This document shows positions 1 to 5,004 of a stretch of 5,024 bases of DNA, one piece after another; the first letter of the stretch is position 1, and each line of letters begins with the position of its first letter. The position numbers and the translations under genes were made by a program. The DNA comes from Clostridiales bacterium. GTDB taxonomy: Bacteria; Bacillota; Clostridia; Oscillospirales; Oscillospiraceae. Location of the stretch: positions 1 through 5,024 of the forward strand of contig JAJQFX010000098.1 of NCBI GenBank assembly GCA_021200895.1. Direction: 5' to 3'. Under the pieces are notes generated by a model. It searched no databases and was not told the origin of the DNA. It saw only the letters and a list, made by a program, of their open reading frames with translations.

Positions 1-33
1 AAAAAAACCACCGGTGGGGGCGATCCCCCCAGT
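1..33 (-). terminator. Intrinsic terminator of the carboxypeptidase gene
   Basis: Read on the minus strand, ACTGG-GGGG, loop ATCG, CCCC, bulged CA, then CCGGT form a nine-pair stem (one G-U pair). It is followed by GG and seven T residues at positions 7 to 1. It lies 22 nt past the TAA of the carboxypeptidase gene, where a terminator is expected. The two-base bulge makes the fold less ideal, but the T7 run is strong. Confidence 0.6.
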
Positions 34-55
34 AACCCCCCCACTCTGTTTTCTG

Positions 56-1225
56 TTACGACTGCATGGCCATCTTCCGCCACAGGTCGCCGAAGATGTC
101 CCCAAAGCCCTTGCGCTCCACCCCGTCGCAGGCCAGCAGGGGCAGCTGGGCCACCGCTTCCCCGTCCACATAGACGATGAGCTGGCCCAGGGTCTCCCCC
201 GCTTCCACCGGGGCGGTGACCGATTCCTCCAGCGTATAGTCGGTGGTGACGGCGGTCTCCTGCCCTTTTTCCACCAGGATACGGAGGGAGCCGTCGGGGC
301 AAACTGCCACCGTGTCCGCCTTGCCCAACTGCACCGGCACGGCGGGGATGGGCTCCTGGGGAGCGGCGTCCGCCAGCGTCCACCCGGCGAAGCCGTAGTT
401 CAGCAGATTCGTGGCGGCGTCAAAACGGTCTGCGCTGGTGTCGCTGCCCAGCACCACCGCAATCAGCTCCATGTCCCCCTGTAGGGCGGAGGCGGAAATG
501 CAATAACCCGCCGCGTCGGTGGAGCCGGTTTTCAGCCCGGTGGCCCCGGGGTAGGTGCGCAGCAGCTTATTCGCATTGGCCAGGCCGAAGGCCCCGTCCC
601 GCAGGCTGTCCATCCAAATGGAGGTGTAATTCCGAATCAAATCATGCCCCAGCAGCGCCCGGCTCATCAGGGCGATGTCATAGGCACAGCTATAGTGGCC
701 GTCGGCGGGGAGGCCGTTGCAGTTGGCAAAGTGGGTATGGGCCATGCCCAGCTCCCCGGCCCGGCGGTTCATGGCGTCCACAAAGGCGGCCTCGCTGCCG
801 GAGACGTACTCCGCCAAGGCCACCGCCGCGTCGTTGCCGGAGGCCACGGCCACCGCTTTTAAGAGGTCGTCCACCGTCATCTGCTCCCCTTCCTCCAGGT
901 AAACCTGGCTGCCGCCCATGGAGGCGGCGTAGGCGCTGACGGTGACGGTGTCCTCCAGATGGATGCGGCCCTCGTCAATGGCCTCGGCCGTCAGCAGCAT
1001 GGTCATCACTTTGGTGACGGAGGCAGGCTCCAGCTCCTCCGTCTCGCAGAGGGCATAGAGCACTGTGCCCGTCTCCCGCTCCATCAGCAGGGCGGCCTTC
1101 GCCTGCACCTCCGGGCCGGAGGCGACGCCCTCCGTCCCTACCGCACAGGCGCAGGGGGCAGCCGCCCCCAGGGCGCACCACAGCGCCCACAGGTAAAACA
1201 GAACACCCCATCTTCTTCGTTTCAT
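56..1225 (-). CDS. D-alanyl-D-alanine carboxypeptidase (penicillin-binding protein 5 / DacF type, peptidase S11)
   Basis: A secreted serine carboxypeptidase that removes the terminal D-Ala from peptidoglycan pentapeptides and so limits cross-linking. All three S11 motifs are present in the 389-residue product: SxxK at S69-V-T-K72 (nucleophile S69), SGN at 129-131 and KTG at 232-234. Residues 1-28 form a signal peptide (MKRRR, hydrophobic core, likely cleavage after ACA at 26-28). A PBP5 C-terminal beta domain spans about 285-365, and the last 20 residues (GFGDIFGDLWRKMAMQS) resemble the amphipathic membrane anchor of this family. The frame is open 38 codons further upstream, but the chosen ATG follows GGGAGGAAG at good spacing and begins exactly at the signal peptide. 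The gene is monocistronic here and divergent from the exporter-like gene. The family is secure; which paralogue (dacA, dacB or dacF) is not decided by sequence alone. Confidence 0.95.
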   Translation of the reverse strand: MKRRRWGVLFYLWALWCALGAAAPCACAVGTEGVASGPEVQAKAALLMERETGTVLYALCETEELEPASVTKVMTMLLTAEAIDEGRIHLEDTVTVSAYAASMGGSQVYLEEGEQMTVDDLLKAVAVASGNDAAVALAEYVSGSEAAFVDAMNRRAGELGMAHTHFANCNGLPADGHYSCAYDIALMSRALLGHDLIRNYTSIWMDSLRDGAFGLANANKLLRTYPGATGLKTGSTDAAGYCISASALQGDMELIAVVLGSDTSADRFDAATNLLNYGFAGWTLADAAPQEPIPAVPVQLGKADTVAVCPDGSLRILVEKGQETAVTTDYTLEESVTAPVEAGETLGQLIVYVDGEAVAQLPLLACDGVERKGFGDIFGDLWRKMAMQS

Positions 1226-1230
1226 AGGAA

Positions 1231-1239
1231 CTTCCTCCC
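1231..1239 (-). promoter_or_regulatory. Ribosome binding site that fixes the carboxypeptidase start
   Basis: The minus strand reads GGGAGGAAG, with the GGAGG core 8 nt before the ATG at 1225. No comparable site precedes the earlier in-frame ATG codons, and the translation between them (rich in P and G) does not look like protein of this family. This supports the 389-residue form over the 427-residue one. Confidence 0.8.
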
Positions 1240-1250
1240 ACTCTAGCGTC

Positions 1251-1325
1251 CCGCCGCCTGGCGGCGGATTTTGTACCCTTACTTTGTGCAAAAACGGCGC
1301 TGGCATACTGGAAAAATCCGCCGCC
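1251..1325. repeat. Three-part inverted repeat in the divergent intergenic region
   Basis: CCGCCGCC (1251-1258) is the reverse complement of GGCGGCGG (1260-1267) and would fold as a tight hairpin. The same GGCGGCGGATTTT (1260-1272) is also the perfect 13-bp reverse complement of AAAATCCGCCGCC (1313-1325), 40 nt away. The two pairings are mutually exclusive. The region lies between the divergent starts at 1225 and 1357, so it should hold both promoters. I see no convincing -35/-10 pair in it: CATACT at 1304-1309 is a possible plus-strand -10 without a good -35. Confidence 0.75.
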
Positions 1326-1356
1326 CACCCCATTCCCACGATGAAAGGAGCCCCTC

Positions 1357-2397
1357 ATGAACAAGAAACTTCAGCTTACCCGCTATCTGGCCGGTGCGGC
1401 GAAAATCGCCATCGGCAGCGCTGTCGCTATCCTGGTTGCAGAGGTTTTGCAGCTGGACAACGTCACCTCCGCCGGTACAGTGGCCCTGCTGACGGCAGTC
1501 ACCACCAAATGGGAGACCATCAAGCTGTCCGTCAACCGTATTCTGGCCTTCTTCGTCTCGGTGGCGCTGGCGTGGGTGGTCTCCCTGGTCTCCGGCGGGG
1601 AGTGGAACATCTGGATCACCTATGGGGTATTCCTGTTCTTCATGGTGTTCCTCTGCCATCTGCTGGGGTGGAAGTCCACCATCTCCGTCAACGCCATCAT
1701 CGGTATGCACCTGCTGACCAGCGGGGACTACAGCCCGGCGTTTATCCTGAACGAGTTCCTGCTGATTTTCATCGGCATCGTCTGCGCCATCGTGCTGAAC
1801 CTGTACAACGGGACGAAGCACTTCCACAGTCGGCCGGTGGAGGGCATCACAGAGACGGACAACGGAATGCAGCTGATGCTGCGGGAACTGGCGGGCTATC
1901 TGACCCCGACGGAGCAGCGCTACGAGGTGTGGGACGATTTGACAAAGCTGGACAAGACCCTCCACTTCTACCTGAGCGAAGCCTACCGCTATCAGGACAA
2001 CACCTTCCAGTCCCACCCCCAATACTATATCGACTACTTCGCCATGCGCATCAAGCAGTGTACCATCCTCCGCAACCTCCACGCCGAGCTGCGTCAGGTG
2101 CGGAGCATCCCTGACCAGGCGGAGACGGTGCGGGAGTTCATCCTCTACACGGCGGCCTACGCCCAGGAGCATAACCTGCCCAGCAAACAGATGGAGCGGC
2201 TGGACCAAATCTTCCTGGAGATGAAGGAGGAGCCGCTGCCCCAGAGCCGGGAGGAGTTTGAAAGCCGGGCCATCCTCTATCACGTCCTGATGGATCTCCA
2301 GGACTTCCTGGCCTGCAAGCAGAGCTTCATCGAGGGGCTGGACGAGAAGCAGCGGAAAATTTACTGGGACGCCCCGGAAGCGCCGGAAAAACCCTGA
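1357..2397 (+). CDS. Aromatic acid exporter family (ArAE / DUF939, FUSC-like) membrane protein
   Basis: A 346-residue inner-membrane protein. The N-terminal half has hydrophobic segments at about 12-31, 38-50, 61-79, 86-104 and 127-149, with a further weak one at 108-121. Residues from about 150 to the end form a long charged, probably cytoplasmic and helical domain. This half-membrane, half-soluble layout and the opening (RYLAGAAKIAIGSAVAILVAE, then TVALLTAVTTKWETIKLS) match the ArAE_1/DUF939 group, which is related to the FUSC efflux pumps thought to export aromatic or other organic acids. No substrate has been shown for most Firmicute members, so transport is inferred from the family. The ATG is preceded by AAAGGAG six bases upstream. 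It diverges from the carboxypeptidase gene and has no obvious terminator before the rpsF promoter, so some readthrough into the ribosomal operon is possible. Confidence 0.85.
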   Translation: MNKKLQLTRYLAGAAKIAIGSAVAILVAEVLQLDNVTSAGTVALLTAVTTKWETIKLSVNRILAFFVSVALAWVVSLVSGGEWNIWITYGVFLFFMVFLCHLLGWKSTISVNAIIGMHLLTSGDYSPAFILNEFLLIFIGIVCAIVLNLYNGTKHFHSRPVEGITETDNGMQLMLRELAGYLTPTEQRYEVWDDLTKLDKTLHFYLSEAYRYQDNTFQSHPQYYIDYFAMRIKQCTILRNLHAELRQVRSIPDQAETVREFILYTAAYAQEHNLPSKQMERLDQIFLEMKEEPLPQSREEFESRAILYHVLMDLQDFLACKQSFIEGLDEKQRKIYWDAPEAPEKP

Positions 2398-2415
2398 AAA
2401 TCCGGAAAAATCCCT
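2383..2415. repeat. Imperfect direct repeat with phased A-tracts upstream of the rpsF promoter
   Basis: CCGGAAAAACCCT (2383-2395) recurs as CCGGAAAAATCCCT (2402-2415). With the AAAA at 2397-2400 this places A-tracts centred near 2389, 2398.5 and 2408, about 9.5 bp apart, directly before the -35 box. The first copy overlaps the last codons and stop of the exporter-like gene, so coding constraint explains part of it. Confidence 0.6.
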
Positions 2416-2442
2416 TGACTTTTCTCAAAAAAGCGGTATACT
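2415..2442 (+). promoter_or_regulatory. Sigma-A type promoter of the rpsF-ssb-rpsR operon
   Basis: TTGACT (2415-2420) and TATACT (2437-2442) are separated by 16 bp; both boxes match the housekeeping consensus at five of six positions. Transcription would start near 2448-2450, giving a leader of about 80 nt before rpsF. The promoter begins 17 nt after the stop of the preceding gene, and the A-rich DNA just upstream could act as an UP-like element. Confidence 0.85.
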
Positions 2443-2447
2443 GTTAT

Positions 2448-2468
2448 GGTATGCGATTTTCGCGTATC
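2448..2468 (+). promoter_or_regulatory. First hairpin of the rpsF leader
   Basis: GGTATGCGA pairs with TCGCGTATC over nine pairs (two G-U) around a TTT loop. It starts at or within a base or two of the predicted transcription start, so the mRNA would carry a 5'-terminal stem. This may protect the 5' end or form part of an autoregulatory leader; the role is inference. Confidence 0.6.
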
Positions 2469-2480
2469 AATAACTTTCTT

Positions 2481-2501
2481 GCTTTCGCGGAAGGCGAAAG
2501 C
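2481..2501 (+). promoter_or_regulatory. Second hairpin of the rpsF leader
   Basis: GCTTTCGC and GCGAAAGC form a perfect 8-bp stem closing a GGAAG loop, ending 11 nt before the rpsF Shine-Dalgarno sequence. S6:S18 complexes are known to bind leaders of rpsF mRNAs in several bacteria. I do not see the CCG-bearing bulge I recall for that motif, so assignment to it is unproven. Confidence 0.65.
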
Positions 2502-2512
2502 CATTTGTCCAT

Positions 2513-2520
2513 AAGGAGGT
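2513..2520 (+). promoter_or_regulatory. Ribosome binding site that fixes the rpsF start
   Basis: AAGGAGGT, a full match to the anti-Shine-Dalgarno, lies 8 nt before the ATG at 2529. The frame is open further upstream to a TTG at 2415, but that codon is part of the -35 box and so cannot be translated from this promoter. Confidence 0.9.
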
Positions 2521-2528
2521 GCAATCAC

Positions 2529-2825
2529 ATGGCAAAGGTTTCTGGTAAGTACGAATCCCTCTTCATCATTGACGCAAGCCTGGGGGACGACGCAATCGCC
2601 GCGCTGGTCTCCAAGTTCCGGACTCTGGTGGAGCAGAACGGGACCCTGGGCGAAGTGAATGAATGGGGTAAGCGGCGTCTGGCCTATCCCATCAATCACA
2701 AGACCGAGGGCTACTATGTTCTCATGACCTTCACATCCGCGCCCAGCTTCCCCGCTGAGCTGACCCGTAACTACAACATCACCGATGGTATCATCCGTTC
2801 CATGGTGGTGGAGCAGGCAGAGTAA
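2529..2825 (+). CDS. rpsF: 30S ribosomal protein S6
   Basis: A 98-residue S6, normal length for the family. It forms a ferredoxin-like fold that pairs with S18 on the platform of the small subunit, binding 16S rRNA around helices 22-23. Family signatures are KYESLFIID (7-15), the strand WGKRRLAYPINHKTEGYY (46-63) and the C-terminal LTRNYNITDGIIRSMVV (78-94). There is no long acidic or glutamate tail of the E. coli type. It is the first gene of the operon: promoter 2415-2442, a structured leader, and a perfect Shine-Dalgarno at 2513. The TAA overlaps the AAGGGG that serves ssb 12 nt downstream, which suggests translational coupling. Confidence 0.97.
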   Translation: MAKVSGKYESLFIIDASLGDDAIAALVSKFRTLVEQNGTLGEVNEWGKRRLAYPINHKTEGYYVLMTFTSAPSFPAELTRNYNITDGIIRSMVVEQAE

Positions 2826-2837
2826 GGGGCGTCTGAG

Positions 2838-3332
2838 ATGTTGAACAGAGTAATCCTTCAGGGCCGTCTGGTGGCAGACCCTGAACTGCGGCATACGCAG
2901 AACAATATCGCCGTCGCCACCTACCGCATCGCGGTAGACCGCAACTACGCCACCCGGGACGCCAACGGCAACCGGCAGACCCAGGCCGATTTTATCAACA
3001 TCGTCTCCTGGCGGCAGAGCGCCGAGTTCGTGGCGAAGTATTTCAACAAGGGAAGCATGATTCTGGTGGAAGGCCAACTCCAGGTGCGGGACTATACCGA
3101 CCGGGACGGCAACCGCCGCTACGTCACCGAGGTTGTGACCGATAATATCAACTTCTGCGGCTCCCGGCGGGAGAGCCAGTCTTCCGGCGGCTACAATCAG
3201 CCCTCCGGCGGCTACGGCCAGTCCAGCTACAGCGGCGCCACCGCTGCCCCCAGCTCCTATGCGCCCCAGACGGCGGCCCCCGCAAATGAGTTTGCGGAGC
3301 TGAATGATGATGACGGCGAACTGCCGTTCTAA
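2838..3332 (+). CDS. ssb: Single-stranded DNA-binding protein
   Basis: A 164-residue SSB that coats single-stranded DNA during replication, recombination and repair, normally as a homotetramer. The OB fold covers residues 1 to about 108, starting MLNRVILQGRLVADPELR and containing FINIVSWR (52-59, W58), FNKGSMILVEGQLQVRDY (69-86) and RRYVTEVV (93-100). A flexible linker follows, low in complexity and rich in G, S, Q, Y, A and P (about 110-150). The end is the acidic protein-interaction tip DDDGELPF (157-164), which recruits repair and replication partners. Length and tip are typical, so this is the full-length housekeeping copy. It lies between rpsF and rpsR as in most Firmicutes; its Shine-Dalgarno AAGGGG (2824-2829) overlaps the rpsF stop. 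Confidence 0.97.
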   Translation: MLNRVILQGRLVADPELRHTQNNIAVATYRIAVDRNYATRDANGNRQTQADFINIVSWRQSAEFVAKYFNKGSMILVEGQLQVRDYTDRDGNRRYVTEVVTDNINFCGSRRESQSSGGYNQPSGGYGQSSYSGATAAPSSYAPQTAAPANEFAELNDDDGELPF

Positions 3333-3333
3333 C

Positions 3334-3348
3334 CGGATGTATCATCCG
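3334..3348 (+). promoter_or_regulatory. Small hairpin between ssb and rpsR
   Basis: CGGATG and CATCCG form a perfect 6-bp stem with a TAT loop, beginning two bases after the ssb stop and ending 10 nt before the rpsR Shine-Dalgarno (AAGGAGGT, 3359-3366). There is no T run, so it is not an intrinsic terminator. It may be an RNA processing or stability element. Confidence 0.5.
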
Positions 3349-3373
3349 ATACTCAAAGAAGGAGGTTCCTACT

Positions 3374-3610
3374 ATGGCTTTTGAGCGTGGCCCTCGCGGC
3401 CGTAAGCGCAGAAAGGTCTGCGCATTCTGCGTGGACAAGGTTCAGCAGATTGATTATAAGGATACTGCCAAGCTGCATCGGTATATCTCCGAGCGTGGCA
3501 AGATTCTCCCCCGCCGCACCACCGGCACCTGCGCGATGCATCAGCGCCAGCTGACTGTGGCCATCAAGCGCGCCCGTCAGATTGCCCTGCTGCCCTACGT
3601 TGCAGAGTAA
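3374..3610 (+). CDS. rpsR: 30S ribosomal protein S18, zinc-binding (C+) form
   Basis: A 78-residue S18, complete. The basic N-terminus (RGPRGRKRRKV) is followed by the family core IDYKDTAKLHRYISERGKILPRR (26-48) and the C-terminal block LTVAIKRARQIALLPYV. Cysteines at C16-A-F-C19 and the pair C53-A-M-H56 give a four-ligand site of the type seen in zinc-containing C+ S18 proteins such as actinobacterial ones. As I recall it, the Bacillus subtilis protein lacks these residues, and bacteria often keep such zinc-free versions for zinc shortage. S18 binds S6 on the 30S platform, matching its place in the rpsF operon. The ATG is 7 nt past a perfect AAGGAGGT. The gene is last in the operon and followed by a terminator. 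Confidence 0.97.
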   Translation: MAFERGPRGRKRRKVCAFCVDKVQQIDYKDTAKLHRYISERGKILPRRTTGTCAMHQRQLTVAIKRARQIALLPYVAE

Positions 3611-3629
3611 GCGATTTTTCACAGGTCTC

Positions 3630-3665
3630 AAAAAGCCGTGCAGCCCCAGGCTGCGCGGCTTTTTT
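3630..3665 (+). terminator. Intrinsic terminator of the rpsF-ssb-rpsR operon
   Basis: GCCGTGCAGCC (3635-3645) pairs with GGCTGCGCGGC (3649-3659) over 11 pairs (one G-U) with a CCA loop. Five A residues precede the stem and six T residues (3660-3665) follow it. It lies 19 nt after the rpsR stop. The A-run would give a T-run on the other strand, so it could also act in reverse. Confidence 0.95.
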
Positions 3666-3680
3666 CTATGCAGCCCGCCC

Positions 3681-3704
3681 AAACACAGGATTTTTCCTGT
3701 GTTT
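3681..3704. repeat. Perfect 10-bp inverted repeat upstream of the hydrolase promoter
   Basis: AAACACAGGA (3681-3690) and TCCTGTGTTT (3695-3704) are exact reverse complements around TTTT. No T run follows, so it is a poor terminator. It is centred about 64 bp before the predicted start of the hydrolase mRNA, a plausible place for a dimeric transcription factor to bind. It could equally be a degenerate second terminator of the ribosomal operon. Confidence 0.7.
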
Positions 3705-3720
3705 GATAGGATGTTTCGTG

Positions 3721-3750
3721 TTGGACTTGCGAACCGTTTTGGTCTATGAT
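3721..3750 (+). promoter_or_regulatory. Probable promoter of the hydrolase-like gene
   Basis: TTGGAC (3721-3726) and TATGAT (3745-3750) with an 18-bp spacer resemble sigma-A boxes; the -10 is good and the -35 weaker. Transcription would start near 3757, giving a leader of about 90 nt. The upstream operon is closed by a strong terminator, so the gene needs its own promoter and this is the best candidate in the spacer. Confidence 0.6.
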
Positions 3751-3796
3751 AAAGGCAGATAAAACAGCAGGTACGCTGCACAAACTTACTCTGAAC

Positions 3797-3822
3797 GCCG
3801 GGGCAACCTCCTAGGCCCCGGC
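3797..3822 (+). promoter_or_regulatory. Leader hairpin with a CCTCC loop
   Basis: GCCGGGGC (3797-3804) and GCCCCGGC (3815-3822) form a perfect, very GC-rich 8-bp stem with a ten-base loop AACCTCCTAG. It ends 8 nt before the purine-rich AAAGGAAGG ribosome binding site (3830-3838). No T run follows. It may stabilise the mRNA or affect initiation; no riboswitch class is recognised. Confidence 0.6.
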
Positions 3823-3846
3823 CCATACGAAAGGAAGGACACAGTT

Positions 3847-4677
3847 ATGGTATATCAGATCTCTGAACTGACCGAAGCCGAAAAGAAGCTCCCTGTGGCG
3901 AAATACTATTACAATTACCCCCTCCACGGGCCGAACCCCCTGTATAGCCAGCTGCTGGATTTGGGGGCCATGTCTCCTGAGGACGCGCTGCCCCTGGAGC
4001 GGTGCTTCGACCTGCTCCGGCCGGAGGGCTATGACAAGGTGGAGTACGGCTACTGCATGATGCCCGACGGCAGCGGGTACATCGCCAACTACTCCGTCCT
4101 GTCCGACAGCGTCACCCCGGAGATGCGGATGTGGTACGTCAAGTGGCTGAACATCCACTCCAAGCATCTGCCGGAGGGCGTGGGCAACATCCGTTACAAG
4201 CTGTGGAACCAGGTGGATCACATCGACCACGGCCTAGTGGACGGCGACTTCAAGAAGGGCATCTACACCCTGGAGACGCTGGACATGGGCCGGGGCAGCG
4301 AGGCCATCCGCTCCATCCGGCACAACTTCGATGTGCGGGATTACGGCTTCCCGGAGGACAAGTATCAGGCCCTGATGGACGCCCACATCGGCATCACCTC
4401 CTGCTGGGAGTCCTTTGACTGCCCCGGCTCCCATCTGGTGCTGTCCGTGACCCGGCCCTGCCCTCTGGGCGGCGTGGAGACCCTGTCCCGGGAGTGGATC
4501 GGCTACAAGGCGGAGAATGGGAAGTTCGTCCGTGACCCGGAGACGCCGGACTTCATGCTCTGTGAGCAGTATCTGCGGGACGTACAGATCCACAACACCG
4601 TGGAGCAGCAGCACCTCTCCACCTTCCTGCCGGAGCTGTACGCGGAGTACCACGACAAGCCCATGGACGCGGATTAA
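3847..4677 (+). CDS. DAPG hydrolase / phloretin hydrolase family protein (putative metal-dependent C-C hydrolase)
   Basis: A 276-residue protein that resembles the small family of PhlG (2,4-diacetylphloroglucinol hydrolase of Pseudomonas) and Phy (phloretin hydrolase of Eubacterium ramulus). Those enzymes cut the C-C bond between an acyl group and a phloroglucinol ring using a bound zinc. Visible support: RYKLWNQVDHIDHG (116-129) puts Y117 eight residues before H125, the same spacing I recall for PhlG Tyr121 and zinc ligand His129. H249-N-T-V-E253 near the C-terminus reproduces the HxxxE of ligands His270 and Glu274. The fourth ligand would be a glutamate, perhaps E143 or E152, which I cannot fix without an alignment. 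No signal peptide or membrane segment is seen, so it is probably cytoplasmic. The ATG follows AAAGGAAGG at 8 nt. Own promoter and terminator indicate a single-gene unit. The substrate is unproven and could be another acylated aromatic. Confidence 0.75.
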   Translation: MVYQISELTEAEKKLPVAKYYYNYPLHGPNPLYSQLLDLGAMSPEDALPLERCFDLLRPEGYDKVEYGYCMMPDGSGYIANYSVLSDSVTPEMRMWYVKWLNIHSKHLPEGVGNIRYKLWNQVDHIDHGLVDGDFKKGIYTLETLDMGRGSEAIRSIRHNFDVRDYGFPEDKYQALMDAHIGITSCWESFDCPGSHLVLSVTRPCPLGGVETLSREWIGYKAENGKFVRDPETPDFMLCEQYLRDVQIHNTVEQQHLSTFLPELYAEYHDKPMDAD

Positions 4678-4707
4678 GGGCGTTGGAACCGTCTGAGATA
4701 ACATTGC

Positions 4708-4737
4708 CCCCGCCTGGCATATGCCAGGCGGGGTTTT
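4708..4737 (+). terminator. Intrinsic terminator of the hydrolase-like gene
   Basis: A perfect 26-nt palindrome at 4708-4733 (CCCCGCCTGGCAT then its reverse complement) is followed by TTTT at 4734-4737. It folds as a stem of at least 11 pairs and lies 30 nt past the TAA. The T run is short but the stem is very stable. Confidence 0.85.
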
Positions 4738-4740
4738 CCG

Positions 4741-4951
4741 TGTTGCCCTTCTACGGAAATCAATTTTGAACTTCGTTTCACATAGAAATCCCTCCACCGG
4801 CTGTCGCCGGTTCCCCCTCCGCCGTCAAGCGGCATTTCCGCTGCGCTCCCTATCCTCTCAGGGCAATGGCATCAACTTAAAATGCAATCTATCCTGGGTT
4901 AAGGAGAATCACGCAGCCGTACAGTCAGATTTCCACGACCAAAGGGCAACA
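4741..4951. repeat. MITE-like noncoding segment bounded by imperfect inverted repeats
   Basis: TGTTGCCCTT (4741-4750) is the exact reverse complement of AAGGGCAACA (4942-4951). Just inside, GGAAATC (4755-4761) matches GATTTCC (4928-4934), so 17 bases on each side pair with a short mismatched gap between. Internally there are hairpins ACCGGC-TGTC-GCCGGT (4796-4811) and AGCGG-CATTT-CCGCT (4828-4842). No start codon with a ribosome binding site leads into a credible protein. The 211-bp size and ends resemble a miniature inverted-repeat element or other interspersed repeat. No target-site duplication is evident, so a mobile origin is a guess. Confidence 0.45.
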
Positions 4952-4953
4952 AA

Positions 4954-4996
4954 ATTGTCGCCCGTCCCACCGTAAGGCGAGGGACGAGGCGGCAAT
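4954..4996 (+). repeat. Long stem-loop near the right end
   Basis: ATTGTCGCC-CGTCCC (4954-4968) pairs with GGGACG, one bulged A (4987), then GGCGGCAAT (4988-4996). That gives 15 pairs (one T-G) around a 12-base loop. It begins three bases past the end of the inverted-repeat segment. No T run follows on the plus strand. It could be part of a structured RNA or of the adjacent repeat element. Confidence 0.6.
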
Positions 4997-5004
4997 CCCC
5001 GCCA

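Noticed and set aside
14..484. Plus-strand open frame of 156 codons opposite the carboxypeptidase 3' end
   Set aside because: It begins within the terminator stem, overlaps a secure gene on the other strand, and its translation is low-quality H/G/Q-rich sequence.
1251..1272. Plus-strand GC-rich hairpin followed by ATTTTG as a terminator
   Set aside because: No plus-strand gene ends upstream of it; the gene to the left is transcribed away on the minus strand. The practical loop is also tight and the T run short.
1279..2283. Long open frame on the minus strand (334 codons) opposite the exporter-like gene
   Set aside because: Its translation is rich in H, Q, D, G and V, with no recognisable family or membrane pattern. 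It overlaps a plus-strand gene that has a good ribosome binding site and clear transmembrane segments. High GC in third positions leaves such shadow frames open.
2361..3077. Open frame on the minus strand (238 codons) across rpsF and ssb
   Set aside because: It runs antisense to two secure housekeeping genes and across their promoter and leader. It has no family signature and no convincing start.
3797..3822. GC-rich hairpin as a terminator or known riboswitch
   Set aside because: No T run follows and no conserved aptamer core is visible, so it is listed only as a leader hairpin.
4234..4797. Open frame on the minus strand (187 codons) opposite the hydrolase-like gene
   Set aside because: It would start inside the repeat segment, cross the palindromic terminator and run antisense to a gene with a conserved-looking metal site. 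Its composition is typical of a GC shadow.
4721..4975. Plus-strand open frame of 84 codons at the right end
   Set aside because: Its start codon lies inside the terminator stem and has no ribosome binding site. The R-, S- and P-rich translation comes from hairpin-forming noncoding sequence.
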